Origin: Endozoicomonas montiporae CL-33
GTDB taxonomy: Bacteria; Pseudomonadota; Gammaproteobacteria; Pseudomonadales; Endozoicomonadaceae
Direction of reading: 5' to 3'
DNA length: 64,000 nucleotides
Assembly: GCF_001583435.1 (NCBI RefSeq)
Contig: NZ_CP013251.1
Location: 4,167,215-4,231,214 of the forward strand
Positions 1 to 9,726 of this stretch are shown one piece after another; the stretch's first letter is position 1; each line of letters starts with the position of its first letter. Under the pieces are notes generated by a model that searched no databases, was not told the DNA's origin, and worked only from the letters and a program-made list of their open reading frames with translations. Made by a program: the position numbers and the translations under genes.

Positions 1-1
1 C

Positions 2-2860
2 GTTCAGATCATGGACACCCTGGAAATTGAAAAGCCCTGCATCGATCCGGACGACGAGTGCTACAACACCGAATGGTCCACTGAATACACCCTGCCAAAA
101 GCCTACGACGAATATCTTAAGTCCTGGGTTATCCTGCATGTTTTGCAATCTCTGTTCGACCCGACTCTGGGCGACAAGCAGGAAAAGAACTTTATTTTTA
201 ACATGAGCGTGGGTTATGACCTGAAAGGTATCAAAACACCACGTATGCAGACCTTCATCGATGACATGATGGACTGCAGCAACCATGAAAACTTTGACGC
301 TTATAAAGAGTCCATCAAGCAATGGCTGCGCGAGCCTGAAGTGATGGCTACGTTCCAGCACAAGGGGCGCATTGAATCACTGGAACAGCAGATTGACGAA
401 ATCTCTCCGAAGATCGTTCAGTCCGTCACCCTGTCTACCATGCACGGTTGCCCTCCTCATGAAATTGAAGCGATCTGCCAGTACATGCTGACAGTGAAGC
501 GCATCGATACGTTTGTAAAACTCAACCCGACCCTGCTGGGCTATCAGCGCGTTCGCGACATTCTTGATCAGCGTGGCTTTGATTACATTGGTCTGAGCGA
601 AGAGGCTTTCAGCCACGATCTGCAAATGACCGACGCACTGCCCATGCTGCACCGTCTGCGTGACGTAGCTGCTGAAAAAGGCCATCACTTTGGCGTCAAG
701 CTCTCTAACACACTGGGCTGCATAAACGATAAAGGTCGTCTGCCTGGTGATGAGATGTACATGTCCGGTCGTGCACTGTATCCACTGACCATCAATCTGG
801 CTGCCATTATTGCTGACGAATTCAGTGGTCAGCTGCCTATGTCCTACTCCGGTGGTGCATGGAAAGGCAACATCGCCAACATCTTCAACACCGGTATCCG
901 CCCGATCACCATGGCCACCGAGATGCTGAAGCCCGGTGGCTATATGCGTCTGCGTGACTGTGCCAATGCTCTGGAAGAGTCTCACACCTGGGACATGAAA
1001 GAAGTCGATGTACAGGCATTGAAACAGTTAGCCGAACACGCTCTGACTGATGACGAATACACCAAGAAAAGCTGGCACGAGACACCTCGTAAAAAAGAAG
1101 GCGCTTCTCCACGGTTTGACTGCACCATCGCCCCCTGTAAAGAAACCTGCCCTATTGGACAGGATGTGCCTGAATACATTCAGAATGTTGCCCGTGGCGA
1201 TTATCAGGGCGCACTCAGCCTGATCTACGACAAGAACCCACTGCCCGGCATTACCAGTCACATCTGTGATCACCAGTGCATGACCAGCTGTACCCGTAAG
1301 GATTACGAAGGCTCTATAAAGATTCGCGACATGAAGCGAATTGCTGTTGAACAGGGCTGGGAACAGTACAAATCAGAATGGAAAAAGCCCAGCCAGATCT
1401 CACAGGCCCGTTGTGCTGTGATTGGCGCAGGCCCCAGTGGTTTGTCAGCGGCCTACTTACTGGCACGTGCCGGCTTCCCTGTTGTGGTGTTTGAAAAAGA
1501 GCGCGATGCGGGCGGTATCATTCGTAACGTTCTGCCTAACTTCCGTATCCCTGCCGAAGTCATTCAGCAGGACATCGATTTTGTCAGAGCACACGGCGTG
1601 CAGTTTGAATTTGGCTGCGACCCTGACATCAACGCCCCTATGCTGAAAAACGTGGGTGGTTTTGACTACGTGTTCATGGGCGTAGGCGCAGAGAAAGGCA
1701 ATCACATGCCACTGGAAGGCGACCGTTCCCGTCTGCTGCCTTCACTGTCCTTCCTGAGAACCTTCAACAGCAAGCCTGAAACCATTGCCCTTGGCAAGCG
1801 TGTTGCCGTTGTCGGTGGTGGTAACACCGCTATGGACAGTGCAAGAGCTGCACTGAAGATGCCTGGTGTTGAAAAAGTCACTGTCTTCTATCGCCGGACA
1901 GAGCATGAAATGCCAGCGGATCGTGAAGAATATCACAACGCTGTTGCAGACGGTGCCGAGTTCCACTTCCTGACCAATCCTGAGCACATGACCAAAACCG
2001 GTCAGCTGACCTGCCGTGTCATGGAACTGGGAGAGGAAGATGCCAGTGGTCGTCGTCGTCCGGTTGCTACCGATAAGACCATGACCGCACAGATCGATAC
2101 CGTTATCACTGCGATTGGTGAGTCTGCGGATGCCGAACTGTTGAACGGCATGGGCTTACCGGTAGGTCGTGATGGCTGGACGATTGTTGACAAGAGCACC
2201 TGTGAAACCGCGGTTTCCGGTATCTTCCTGATCGGTGACGCACATACCGGTCCATCCACTGTCGTGCGTTGTATCGACGAAGCCAGAAAAGCGACCGATA
2301 CGATCATCAAGCGAGAGTCTGCAAGAGTGCATACCAATACAACAGCACTGTCGCCTGATTCCCAAACCATCCGTCAGCGCAGGGGCTTTATTCCTCTGAC
2401 TAACGTGACCCGCGAAGACACCGAAGCCTTTGCCACCCAGGAAGGCGAACGCTGTCTGGAATGCAACCACATCTGTAACAAGTGTGTGGGTGTCTGCCCG
2501 AACCGCGCTAATGTGGCTCTGGATATTCCCGGCTTTAAAGAACGTTATCAGGTTCTGCATCTGGATGCGTACTGTAACGAGTGCGGTAACTGTGCCCGTT
2601 TCTGTAACTGGGACAGCAAGCCTTACAAGGAAAAACTGACCATCTTCAGCCTGATGGAAGACTTCGAAAACAGCACCAACACTGGCTTCTTTGTTAATAA
2701 CGAAGATGTGTGGGTTCGTCACGATGGCGAAGTTCGCATGCTGCACATCAATGCTCTGGGTGAAATGGGAGAACTGCCCGACGAGCTGGTCAGACTGGGT
2801 CGCGTTATCCGCCACGTGTACCTGAAGTACCCATACCTGCTGGGTGCTGTTGATCAATAA
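2..2860 (+). CDS. ygfK: YgfK-like putative selenate/purine reductase flavoprotein (5' partial)
   Basis: The frame is open from base 2, so the true start lies outside the window; about 952 codons are seen against roughly 1030 in E. coli YgfK. The N-terminal third looks like a dihydroorotate-dehydrogenase-type fold. It is followed by a glutamate-synthase-small-subunit-like part with CTIAPCKETCP near residue 371, an FAD-binding GAGPSG near residue 470 and an NAD(P)-binding GGGNTAMD near residue 602. The C terminus has two cysteine clusters (CLECNHICNKC and CNECGNCARFC) for Fe-S centres. YgfK is an oxidoreductase subunit named for selenate reduction in E. coli, and it sits in the conserved purine-degradation cluster with ssnA and xdhD, as here. 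The natural electron acceptor and substrate cannot be told from sequence. It is cytoplasmic, with no signal peptide visible in the portion seen. Confidence 0.9.
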   Translation, partial: VQIMDTLEIEKPCIDPDDECYNTEWSTEYTLPKAYDEYLKSWVILHVLQSLFDPTLGDKQEKNFIFNMSVGYDLKGIKTPRMQTFIDDMMDCSNHENFDAYKESIKQWLREPEVMATFQHKGRIESLEQQIDEISPKIVQSVTLSTMHGCPPHEIEAICQYMLTVKRIDTFVKLNPTLLGYQRVRDILDQRGFDYIGLSEEAFSHDLQMTDALPMLHRLRDVAAEKGHHFGVKLSNTLGCINDKGRLPGDEMYMSGRALYPLTINLAAIIADEFSGQLPMSYSGGAWKGNIANIFNTGIRPITMATEMLKPGGYMRLRDCANALEESHTWDMKEVDVQALKQLAEHALTDDEYTKKSWHETPRKKEGASPRFDCTIAPCKETCPIGQDVPEYIQNVARGDYQGALSLIYDKNPLPGITSHICDHQCMTSCTRKDYEGSIKIRDMKRIAVEQGWEQYKSEWKKPSQISQARCAVIGAGPSGLSAAYLLARAGFPVVVFEKERDAGGIIRNVLPNFRIPAEVIQQDIDFVRAHGVQFEFGCDPDINAPMLKNVGGFDYVFMGVGAEKGNHMPLEGDRSRLLPSLSFLRTFNSKPETIALGKRVAVVGGGNTAMDSARAALKMPGVEKVTVFYRRTEHEMPADREEYHNAVADGAEFHFLTNPEHMTKTGQLTCRVMELGEEDASGRRRPVATDKTMTAQIDTVITAIGESADAELLNGMGLPVGRDGWTIVDKSTCETAVSGIFLIGDAHTGPSTVVRCIDEARKATDTIIKRESARVHTNTTALSPDSQTIRQRRGFIPLTNVTREDTEAFATQEGERCLECNHICNKCVGVCPNRANVALDIPGFKERYQVLHLDAYCNECGNCARFCNWDSKPYKEKLTIFSLMEDFENSTNTGFFVNNEDVWVRHDGEVRMLHINALGEMGELPDELVRLGRVIRHVYLKYPYLLGAVDQ

Positions 2861-2897
2861 GACCGACTAATAAATGAGTTAAGCAAAAGTAGGAACA

Positions 2898-2925
2898 GTT
2901 GCCGACAGCAGTAAACGTCGGCAAC
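2898..2925. other. intergenic hairpin between ygfK and ssnA
   Basis: A perfect 9-bp stem (GTTGCCGAC / GTCGGCAAC) with a 10-nt loop lies 37 bp after the ygfK stop and 24 bp before ssnA. No T-run follows, so it is more likely an mRNA processing or stability element than a terminator. Confidence 0.4.
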
Positions 2926-2948
2926 TGAACGACAGGAAGAGGACAATA

Positions 2949-4274
2949 ATGCTACTGATAAAAAATGCTACCGCTGTCCAGTTTCAGCCTGCTTCCGTAA
3001 CGGAAGGGGTTGATATTCTGGTTGATGGCAACAAAATTGCCCGGGTTGGCAAGGACATTGACGCCAGACAGGCAACCAAAGTCATTGATGCGGCAGGCCG
3101 TGTGGTGATGCCTGGTATCGTTTGCAGCCATAACCACTTCTACTCAGGTCTCTCCCGCGGTGTGATGGCTGACATCAAACCCAGCCCCGACTTTATCAGC
3201 ACCCTGAAAAACCTGTGGTGGCGTCTGGACCGTGGTATCGACGAAGAAATCCTGTACTACAGCGGTCTGATCTGTTCACTGGAAGCCATCAAATCCGGTA
3301 CCACTACGGTTATTGACCATCATGCTTCGCCTTCCTTTATCAAGGGTTCACTCAGCACTCTGCGCAAAGGTTTTATGAAAGCCGGTCTGCGTGGCATGAC
3401 CTGTTTTGAAACCACGGACCGTAACTACGGCATTAAAGAGCTGGAAGACGGTGTTCAGGAAAACATCGATTTTGCCAACCTGATTGACAGTGCCAAAGCA
3501 AAAGGCGACGAACCTTATCTGGTTGAAGCCCATATCGGCGCACATGCTCCGTTTACCGTACCTAATGACGGTCTGGGCATGCTGGCAGATGCTGTAAAAG
3601 AAACCGGCCGTGGTCTGCATATTCATGTGGCTGAAGACAAATACGACAGCACATGGAGCCGTCACCACTACGGACAGGAACTGCTGCAACGTCTGGACTC
3701 CTTCAATCTGCTGAACGAAAAATCCCTGATCGCTCACGGCATCTACCTGACCGACGCCGACATTGAACTGTTGAATGCGCGTAACGGCTTCCTGGTGCAC
3801 AACCCTCGCTCCAACATGAACAACAATGTGGGCTACAACGCCCGGCTGGAAAAATTCAGCAACGTTGCTCTGGGCACCGACGGTATTGGCAGCGACATGC
3901 TGGAAGAAATGAAGTTTGCCTTCTTCAAGCACCGCGATGCCGGTGGTCCGCTGTGGCCAGACAGCTTCCTGAACTTCCTGAATAACGGTAACCGCCTGCT
4001 GGAACGCAACTTTGGCGGACAGTTTGGACGACTGGAGCCCGGTTATCAGGCAGATCTGGTGATTCACGATTACATCAGCCCGACACCTTTCGTTGGCGAT
4101 AACCTGCCAGGACATCTTGCCTTTGGTATGGGCAGCAATGGCGTGCGCACGGTTGTTGTTGATGGCGCTGTCGTCTATGAGGATCGCGAATTCCCATTCG
4201 ATGTATCAGGCATTTATGCCGAGGCACGCACAGCCGCTGCACGCCTCTGGAAAAATATGGACAACCTCGACTAA
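2949..4274 (+). CDS. ssnA: SsnA-type amidohydrolase
   Basis: The 441-aa protein is almost the length of E. coli SsnA (442 aa). It belongs to the metal-dependent amidohydrolase superfamily (TIM barrel, chlorohydrolase/guanine-deaminase-like). The metal-binding HNHFYSG motif follows the first strand (about residue 58), HIHVAEDKYD supplies a further metal histidine (about residue 225), and GTDGIGSDM (about residue 310) carries the catalytic aspartate. The start follows GGAAGAGG with good spacing. It is the second gene of the purine cluster. The family is predicted to hydrolyse a ring amide or amine of a purine breakdown product; the exact substrate is not fixed by sequence. It is cytoplasmic. 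Confidence 0.9.
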   Translation: MLLIKNATAVQFQPASVTEGVDILVDGNKIARVGKDIDARQATKVIDAAGRVVMPGIVCSHNHFYSGLSRGVMADIKPSPDFISTLKNLWWRLDRGIDEEILYYSGLICSLEAIKSGTTTVIDHHASPSFIKGSLSTLRKGFMKAGLRGMTCFETTDRNYGIKELEDGVQENIDFANLIDSAKAKGDEPYLVEAHIGAHAPFTVPNDGLGMLADAVKETGRGLHIHVAEDKYDSTWSRHHYGQELLQRLDSFNLLNEKSLIAHGIYLTDADIELLNARNGFLVHNPRSNMNNNVGYNARLEKFSNVALGTDGIGSDMLEEMKFAFFKHRDAGGPLWPDSFLNFLNNGNRLLERNFGGQFGRLEPGYQADLVIHDYISPTPFVGDNLPGHLAFGMGSNGVRTVVVDGAVVYEDREFPFDVSGIYAEARTAAARLWKNMDNLD

Positions 4275-4363
4275 GCACTCCATGGCAGGGCCAGGAGGCT
4301 GTCCGAGAATAGCGCCCTGCCAGCCAGATCTCTATATAAGAACCCCCCGGGAGGGGATGAGTA

Positions 4364-5704
4364 ATGCTAAGTACCGACGCTGACCTTGCTAACGGGACAA
4401 AACCTGACCTGCTGGAACGATTTTTTAAACTGAAACAGCACGGCACCACTGTTAAAACAGAAGCCATTGCCGGCTGCACCACCTTCATCACCATGTGCTA
4501 CGTGGTGTTTGTTGTACCCGAAATGCTGTCTGCTACCGGAATGGATCGGGGGGCACTGTTTGTTGCCACCTGTCTGGTAGCCGGTCTGAGCTCCATTGTG
4601 ATGGGGCTGTACGCGAACTGGCCTGTGGGGCTGGCTCCGGGTATGGGACTGAATGCCTTTTTTGCTTATGCCGTCGTACTGGGCATGGGTTATTCATGGG
4701 AACAGGCCATGGGCGCTGTTTTCTGGGGTGGTATCGGCTTCATGCTCCTGAGTATCTTCAAGGTTCGGGAATGGATTATTAACAGTATTCCAAAAGGACT
4801 ACGAATCGGTATCACTGCCGGTATTGGTCTTTTCCTCGCCCTGATTGGTCTGAAAAACTCAGGCATCGTTGTGGCTGACCCCGGCACCATTGTTGGTCTG
4901 GGCAACATCACTTCATTTGCTCCAGTTATGGCAAGTCTCAGCCTGTTCCTGATTCTTGCCCTGAGCTACCGGAACATGAAATCTGCGGTACTGGTTTCTA
5001 TTGCCGTTATCACCGCTATCGCTCTGGGCTTTGGCGATGTTCAGTACACCGGTATTGTCGCCGCACCACCCAGCATTATGCCTATCTTCGGCAAGCTCGA
5101 CATCATGGGTGCCCTGAACCCTGACATGATTGGTGTCATTGTCGCCTTTATGTTCGTCAACCTGTTTGATACCACCGGCACCCTGATCGCAGTAGGCGAC
5201 AAAGCAGGTCTGGCTGATGAAAACGGCAAGATGGAGAACATGAGCAAAGCCATGGTGACCGATGGTACGTCTTCATGGATCGGCGCCATCATGGGTGCAC
5301 CAACCGTGACCACTTATGTTGAAAGTGCCTCTGGTGTAGCCGTTGGTGGACGCACAGGCCTGACCGCCGTCTTCGTTGGTCTGCTGTTCCTGTTGTCACT
5401 GTTCCTGTCTCCACTGGCCGGTATGGTTCCAGGTTATGCCACCGCTGGCGCATTGATGTACGTCGCCGTGTTAATGACCTCCAGCCTCGGCAGCATGGAA
5501 TGGTCTGACCTGACAGAAGCTGGTCCGGTGGTCATCACCACCATCATGATGCCTCTGAGTTTCTCTATTGCTAACGGTATTGCCCTTGGCTTCATCGCTT
5601 ATCCGGTGATCAAGCTGCTGGCAGGCCGTGTGAAAGAAGTCAGTGTGAGTGTATGGGCTCTGGCCATTATGTTCGCACTTAAGTTTGTGATCTTTGGAAT
5701 TTGA
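4364..5704 (+). CDS. ghxQ: NCS2/AzgA-type purine permease (GhxQ-like)
   Basis: The 446-aa polytopic membrane protein has about 12-14 hydrophobic helices. Its N-terminal region carries the family's AGCTTFITMCYVVFV segment, followed by GLAPGMGLNAFFAY (about residue 85), and a later NLFDTTGTLIAVGDKAGL segment (about residue 265), the signature of AzgA-like nucleobase:cation symporters. E. coli has ghxQ (ygfQ) in the same cluster for hypoxanthine/guanine uptake, which fits guaD and xdhD downstream. A GGGAGGGG Shine-Dalgarno precedes the ATG at about 8 nt. Which purine it prefers is inferred from context only. Confidence 0.85.
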   Translation: MLSTDADLANGTKPDLLERFFKLKQHGTTVKTEAIAGCTTFITMCYVVFVVPEMLSATGMDRGALFVATCLVAGLSSIVMGLYANWPVGLAPGMGLNAFFAYAVVLGMGYSWEQAMGAVFWGGIGFMLLSIFKVREWIINSIPKGLRIGITAGIGLFLALIGLKNSGIVVADPGTIVGLGNITSFAPVMASLSLFLILALSYRNMKSAVLVSIAVITAIALGFGDVQYTGIVAAPPSIMPIFGKLDIMGALNPDMIGVIVAFMFVNLFDTTGTLIAVGDKAGLADENGKMENMSKAMVTDGTSSWIGAIMGAPTVTTYVESASGVAVGGRTGLTAVFVGLLFLLSLFLSPLAGMVPGYATAGALMYVAVLMTSSLGSMEWSDLTEAGPVVITTIMMPLSFSIANGIALGFIAYPVIKLLAGRVKEVSVSVWALAIMFALKFVIFGI

Positions 5705-5773
5705 TTCGAAGGCGTTACCCGTTTCTTCTCTTCGGGTAACCGGGAGAAGGAGCGGCAACGAAAAGGACTAAGA

Positions 5774-6589
5774 ATGATCAAGCAGTATTTACGACCAAAG
5801 AGTCTGGATGAAGCCCTGGCGTTCAAAGCAAAGTACGGTGACGACGCCGTTTATATGGCAGGGGGAGCACGTCTGAATGCTGCGCCCAGCAGAACAGAAC
5901 GGCCAATCGCCATCAGCCTGTCAGAACTGGAACTGAAAGGCTGTGAGAAAACCTCAAGAGGTTGGGAAATCGGTGCCCTGACAACCTTGCAATCGATCGT
6001 CGATCATCCGGAACTGCCTGACGGGCTCCGCGAAGCGGCCGCTCTGGTATACAGTCGCAATGTCCGTAACCAGTGCACCCTCGGTGGTGAAATTGCTGCA
6101 GGTCTGCCCGCCTGTTTGATTGTTCCGGCTCTGCTGGCAATGGACGCAAGCGTTGAGCTGACAGAAGGCTTTGGCAATGTAAAAGTGCAGTCCATGGCTG
6201 ACTATCGGGAAGGACTGATCACCAAAATCATCGTACCCGCTGAAGTGTATGCCTGTTTCAACGAGAACGTCAGCAAATGTGCTGCTGACCAGCCCATCGT
6301 TAATGCCAGCTTTGCTGTACATCGTGGCCACGAAGGTCAGGAATCCTACGGCGTTGCCGTCGCCGGTTCATCATCACCTGTCACCATGCTACCTGTAGAA
6401 GATTCCATTTGTGCTTTTCTAACTAACGACATTAGCCGTAAGGATCTGGAAAACGCCGTATCCAGTGCTGCCAGCTGCGAGTCTGATTTCAGAGGCAGTG
6501 CAGATTATAAATGCGAAGTCAGCGGCGTTCTGGTCGCCTCTATGGTCGAAGCGTACCGCGCTCAGGCGAGCAAAGTGAAAGGACAGTAA
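5774..6589 (+). CDS. ygfM: YgfM, FAD-binding subunit of molybdopterin dehydrogenase
   Basis: The 271-aa protein corresponds to the FAD_binding_5/CO_deh_flav_C type of xanthine-dehydrogenase flavin subunit. The N-terminal MIKQYLRPKSLDEALAFKAK and the YMAGGARLN loop (about residue 33) match the FAD-binding pattern, and NQCTLGGEIAAGLP (about residue 95) is the second FAD-contacting segment. It ends 3 bp before xdhD, so translation of the two is probably coupled. It should pass electrons from the XdhD molybdenum centre to an acceptor. As in E. coli YgfM, the usual [2Fe-2S] partner subunit is not present as a separate gene in this cluster. Confidence 0.85.
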   Translation: MIKQYLRPKSLDEALAFKAKYGDDAVYMAGGARLNAAPSRTERPIAISLSELELKGCEKTSRGWEIGALTTLQSIVDHPELPDGLREAAALVYSRNVRNQCTLGGEIAAGLPACLIVPALLAMDASVELTEGFGNVKVQSMADYREGLITKIIVPAEVYACFNENVSKCAADQPIVNASFAVHRGHEGQESYGVAVAGSSSPVTMLPVEDSICAFLTNDISRKDLENAVSSAASCESDFRGSADYKCEVSGVLVASMVEAYRAQASKVKGQ

Positions 6590-6592
6590 AAA

Positions 6593-9469
6593 ATGGAAAT
6601 TACATTTAACCTTAACGGTAAAGAAAAAACGGTTCGGGCTGAAGCCGGTGAGAATGCACAGGTTCTGCTGAAGCGTCTGGGCATGCGCTCTGTTCGTAAC
6701 AGCGACGATGGTTATGGTTTTGCCGGTTCCGACACTATCCTGCTCGATGGTCATACCGTTAACGCTACCCTGCTGATTGCCGCCCAGCTGGAAGGCTGCG
6801 ATGTCGTCACAGCAGAATCACTCAACGAATACGGCAAACTGGGTCCTGTTCAGTCTGCACTGATTGACGCCGGTGTCGTACAGTCCGGTTATAACGATCC
6901 TGCACTGGTTCTGCTGCTGACTGATCTGCTGAAGCGCAACCCTGATCCTGATCGTGCTGAAATCACCGATATCCTGTCGTCTCTGTTCCTGAGGGAAAGT
7001 GCCTATCAGCAAGTGTTTGATGCCATTGAAATCGCCAGCAAGCGCATCAAAAACCCACAATTCACTAAAACGACAGCACCTTCTTTTGGCGACAACCTTC
7101 GCCACGTCGGCAAGCCCGGTGGCAAGGTGGATGCCGCAGCAGCGATTAAGGCAGAAGCCTGCTTTGTTGAAGACTTTGTAGCCGCCGATGCCTGCGTGCT
7201 GAAAATGCTGCGCAGCCCGCATGCCCACGCATACATTACCAGCATTGACACCACCGAGGCTGAAAGCATGCCCGGCGTGGTGGCAGTGTTTGATCATCGT
7301 AACTGCCCGGATGTGTACTACACACCAGGCGGCCAGACTGTACCTGAACCCTCTCCGTTAGACCGTCGTCTGTTTGGTCAGAAACTGCGCCACTACGGTG
7401 ACCGTGTGGCAGCCGTTGTCGCAGAAACAGAAGCTCAGGCAGAAGCCGCCCTGAAAACCATCAAGGTTGAGTATGAAGAGCTGAAGCCGGTTCTGTCGAT
7501 TCGCGAAGCTATGGCTGAAGATGCTCCGATTGTTCACAACGGTGTTATAAGCTACAGCGTTGGTGCGCCGGACAACCTGGAAGAACAGAATAAAACCGCA
7601 GACCCTCGTGATGGTCGTATTCACTTTAATTTCCCGTTTGGTGGCGATCCACGCAAAAACATTGCGGCCACCGGTCATGGTGAAATTGGTGATGTGGATA
7701 AAGGCTTTGCCGAAGCCGACGTGGTGCTGGAACGTTCCTATCAATCCCGTCAGGCGCAGCAACTTCCACCTGAGCAACACCTTTGCTACACCTACATGGA
7801 AGCGGATCGCATTGTGGTTCGCGCTGCTACTCAAGTGCCATGGCACGTTCGCCGTAAAATCGCCACAGTGCTGGGTATAAAGCAACATAAGATTCACGTC
7901 ATCAAAGAACGTCTTGGCGGTGGTTTTGGCTCCAAACAAGACATTCTCGTGGAAGAAGTGTGTGCTTTCGCGACACATACTACAGGCCGCCCCGTTCTAT
8001 TCCGCCACACCCGTGAAGAAGAATTTATTGCGTCTTCTACCCGTCACGTTGCTGAAATCAAGATCAAAATGGGTGCGAAAAAAGACGGCACCATCACAGC
8101 ATTCGATGTCGATTTCCGCTTTAACACCGGACCTTATGGCAACCACGCGCTGACCGTTCCGTGTAATGCGCCAGCCATTTCCCTGCCTCTGTACCCTTGT
8201 GACAACGTTAAGTTCCAGGTGACCACTTACTACTCCAATATTGCGCCTACCGGTGCGTATCAGGGTTACGGTGGTCCAAAGGGTAACTTTGCGGTACAGA
8301 TGATCGTTGCCGAAATGGCCGACGAGCTGGGTATCGATCAGCTGGAAATGATCGAGAAAAACCGGGTACACGAAGGTGAACGTCTGGAACTGCTGGGTAA
8401 AGTCGGCGAAGGCAAATTGCCAACATCGGTTCCTGTGGCTCACAGCTGTGCGCTGGGCAAGGTACTGGAAACCGGTGCCAAACAATTTGGCTGGAACACA
8501 CCGAAAGAAGAGCCTGCCGAGTCTCATATCCGTGTCGGTCGCGGTCTGGCGACCATGCAACAGAAGTCAGGTATCCCTGATATCGATCAGGCCAATGCCT
8601 GGATCAAACTGGCTTCCGACGGCACCCTGATTGCCCACTCCGGTGGTGCCGACCTGGGTACCGGTCTGGATACCGTTGTTGCCAAACTGTCAGCCGAAGT
8701 GCTGTGTACCAGTCTGGATGATATTCATGTGGTGTCGGGTGATACCGACAGCTGTCTGTTTGACAAGGGGGCTTACGCTTCCAGTGGCACTTGCTTCTCC
8801 GGCAACGCTGCCAAGCTGGCTGCCGAAGATCTGCGCAACAAGATTCTGAAAACAGCGGCTCATCTGCTGGAAGAGTCTGTTGAAGAGCTCTGTGTTGAAT
8901 ACCCCGGCATCGTTAAAGGCAAAGACAAGAGCATCAGCTTCTGTGAAGTGGCCGAATGCGCTGAAAGCGGTACCGGCTGTGGTCAGCTGATGGGACAAGG
9001 TAGCTATATTACCAGCGAGTTTGCCTTCCCTTACGGAGCCAACTTTGCCGAAGTGGCTGTCGATACCCGCACCGGTAAAGTGTCACTGCGCAAATTCCAC
9101 GCTCTGGTGGACTGCGGCACTCCGGTCAACCCTGAACTCGCTCTGGGACAGATTTATGGTGCCAGCTTGCGAGCCATTGGCCACACACTACAGGAAGCGG
9201 TTCAGTATGACGACAAAGGACGTGTAGTGAACGCTAACTTTGCTGATTACGGTGCTCCTATGGTTGGTGACCTGCCAGAAGACTTCCTGGCAACACTGGT
9301 TCCAAGTGATGATCCTGTTGGACCGTTCGGTGCCAAGTCAGTGTCAGAAATCAGTGTGAATGCTGCTGCACCTGCCATTGTTTCCGCAATACACGACGCT
9401 ACAGGTGTATGGGTTCGTGACTGGCACATTACACCGGAAAAAATGCTGAGAGCTTTGCAGGAGAAGTAA
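6593..9469 (+). CDS. xdhD: XdhD, molybdopterin-dependent purine hydroxylase large subunit
   Basis: The 958-aa protein aligns along its length with E. coli XdhD (956 aa). Residues 1-150 have the shape of the [2Fe-2S] ferredoxin and helical domains of xanthine dehydrogenases, but the cysteines are gone: SVRNSDDGYGFAGSD replaces the plant-ferredoxin loop and QSGYNDPALV replaces QCGFCTPG. The rest is the molybdenum domain, with ERLGGGFGSKQD (about residue 437), GAYQGYGGPKGNFA (about residue 555) and near the C terminus GPFGAKSVSEI carrying the catalytic glutamate. The cysteine loss is shared with E. coli XdhD and is not a local decay. The likely role is hydroxylation of a purine (xanthine or hypoxanthine type), with YgfM and possibly YgfK as electron partners. 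Confidence 0.9.
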   Translation: MEITFNLNGKEKTVRAEAGENAQVLLKRLGMRSVRNSDDGYGFAGSDTILLDGHTVNATLLIAAQLEGCDVVTAESLNEYGKLGPVQSALIDAGVVQSGYNDPALVLLLTDLLKRNPDPDRAEITDILSSLFLRESAYQQVFDAIEIASKRIKNPQFTKTTAPSFGDNLRHVGKPGGKVDAAAAIKAEACFVEDFVAADACVLKMLRSPHAHAYITSIDTTEAESMPGVVAVFDHRNCPDVYYTPGGQTVPEPSPLDRRLFGQKLRHYGDRVAAVVAETEAQAEAALKTIKVEYEELKPVLSIREAMAEDAPIVHNGVISYSVGAPDNLEEQNKTADPRDGRIHFNFPFGGDPRKNIAATGHGEIGDVDKGFAEADVVLERSYQSRQAQQLPPEQHLCYTYMEADRIVVRAATQVPWHVRRKIATVLGIKQHKIHVIKERLGGGFGSKQDILVEEVCAFATHTTGRPVLFRHTREEEFIASSTRHVAEIKIKMGAKKDGTITAFDVDFRFNTGPYGNHALTVPCNAPAISLPLYPCDNVKFQVTTYYSNIAPTGAYQGYGGPKGNFAVQMIVAEMADELGIDQLEMIEKNRVHEGERLELLGKVGEGKLPTSVPVAHSCALGKVLETGAKQFGWNTPKEEPAESHIRVGRGLATMQQKSGIPDIDQANAWIKLASDGTLIAHSGGADLGTGLDTVVAKLSAEVLCTSLDDIHVVSGDTDSCLFDKGAYASSGTCFSGNAAKLAAEDLRNKILKTAAHLLEESVEELCVEYPGIVKGKDKSISFCEVAECAESGTGCGQLMGQGSYITSEFAFPYGANFAEVAVDTRTGKVSLRKFHALVDCGTPVNPELALGQIYGASLRAIGHTLQEAVQYDDKGRVVNANFADYGAPMVGDLPEDFLATLVPSDDPVGPFGAKSVSEISVNAAAPAIVSAIHDATGVWVRDWHITPEKMLRALQEK

Positions 9470-9476
9470 AACAGGT

Positions 9477-9505
9477 GCCGGGGTAGCTCAGGCTATCCCG
9501 GCTTT
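9477..9505 (+). terminator. terminator-like hairpin after xdhD
   Basis: Arms GCCGGGGTAG and CTATCCCGGC pair with one mismatch around a 6-nt loop and are followed by TTT. The T-run is short, so termination would be partial. Confidence 0.45.
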
Positions 9506-9506
9506 A

Positions 9507-9670
9507 TAAGTACTCAACCATACGAAATCATATTTTCTGACTCATTGATCAGATTCTCTGACTGCGTTGCAACTCTGGTCACATAGCTTGCTATGCTCCC
9601 GCCGTTGCGCCTTGCAGAGCACCTGCCCAATAAGCCAGAAATATTCGATTCCGTATGGCCGAGTACTTAA
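9507..9670 (-). repeat. MITE-like palindromic repeat, family B, copy 1
   Basis: This 164-bp element begins TAAGTACTCAACCATACG and ends CCGTATGGCCGAGTACTTA, so its ends are inverted repeats. A second copy in the opposite orientation lies at 63316-63494. The two share the terminal arms and an internal block that includes ACTCTGGTCACATAGCT, read in reverse in the other copy. It has no coding capacity. It ends 56 bp before guaD and may carry part of its promoter region. Confidence 0.75.
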
Positions 9671-9726
9671 GAATAATGTCAGACAAGCTGTCTGATGATA
9701 AATCCAAAATACAACAAGGTGTTGTC

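Noticed and set aside
377..985. Long antisense ORFs opposite ygfK, ssnA, xdhD, pntB, dacC and P450
   Set aside because: All lie opposite well-supported genes in GC-balanced coding sequence and show no protein-family features.
6593..7040. Loss of Fe-S cysteines in XdhD as a sign of gene decay
   Set aside because: The same cysteine-free sequence pattern (SVRNSDDG.GFAGSD, VQSGYNDPA) is normal for E. coli XdhD.
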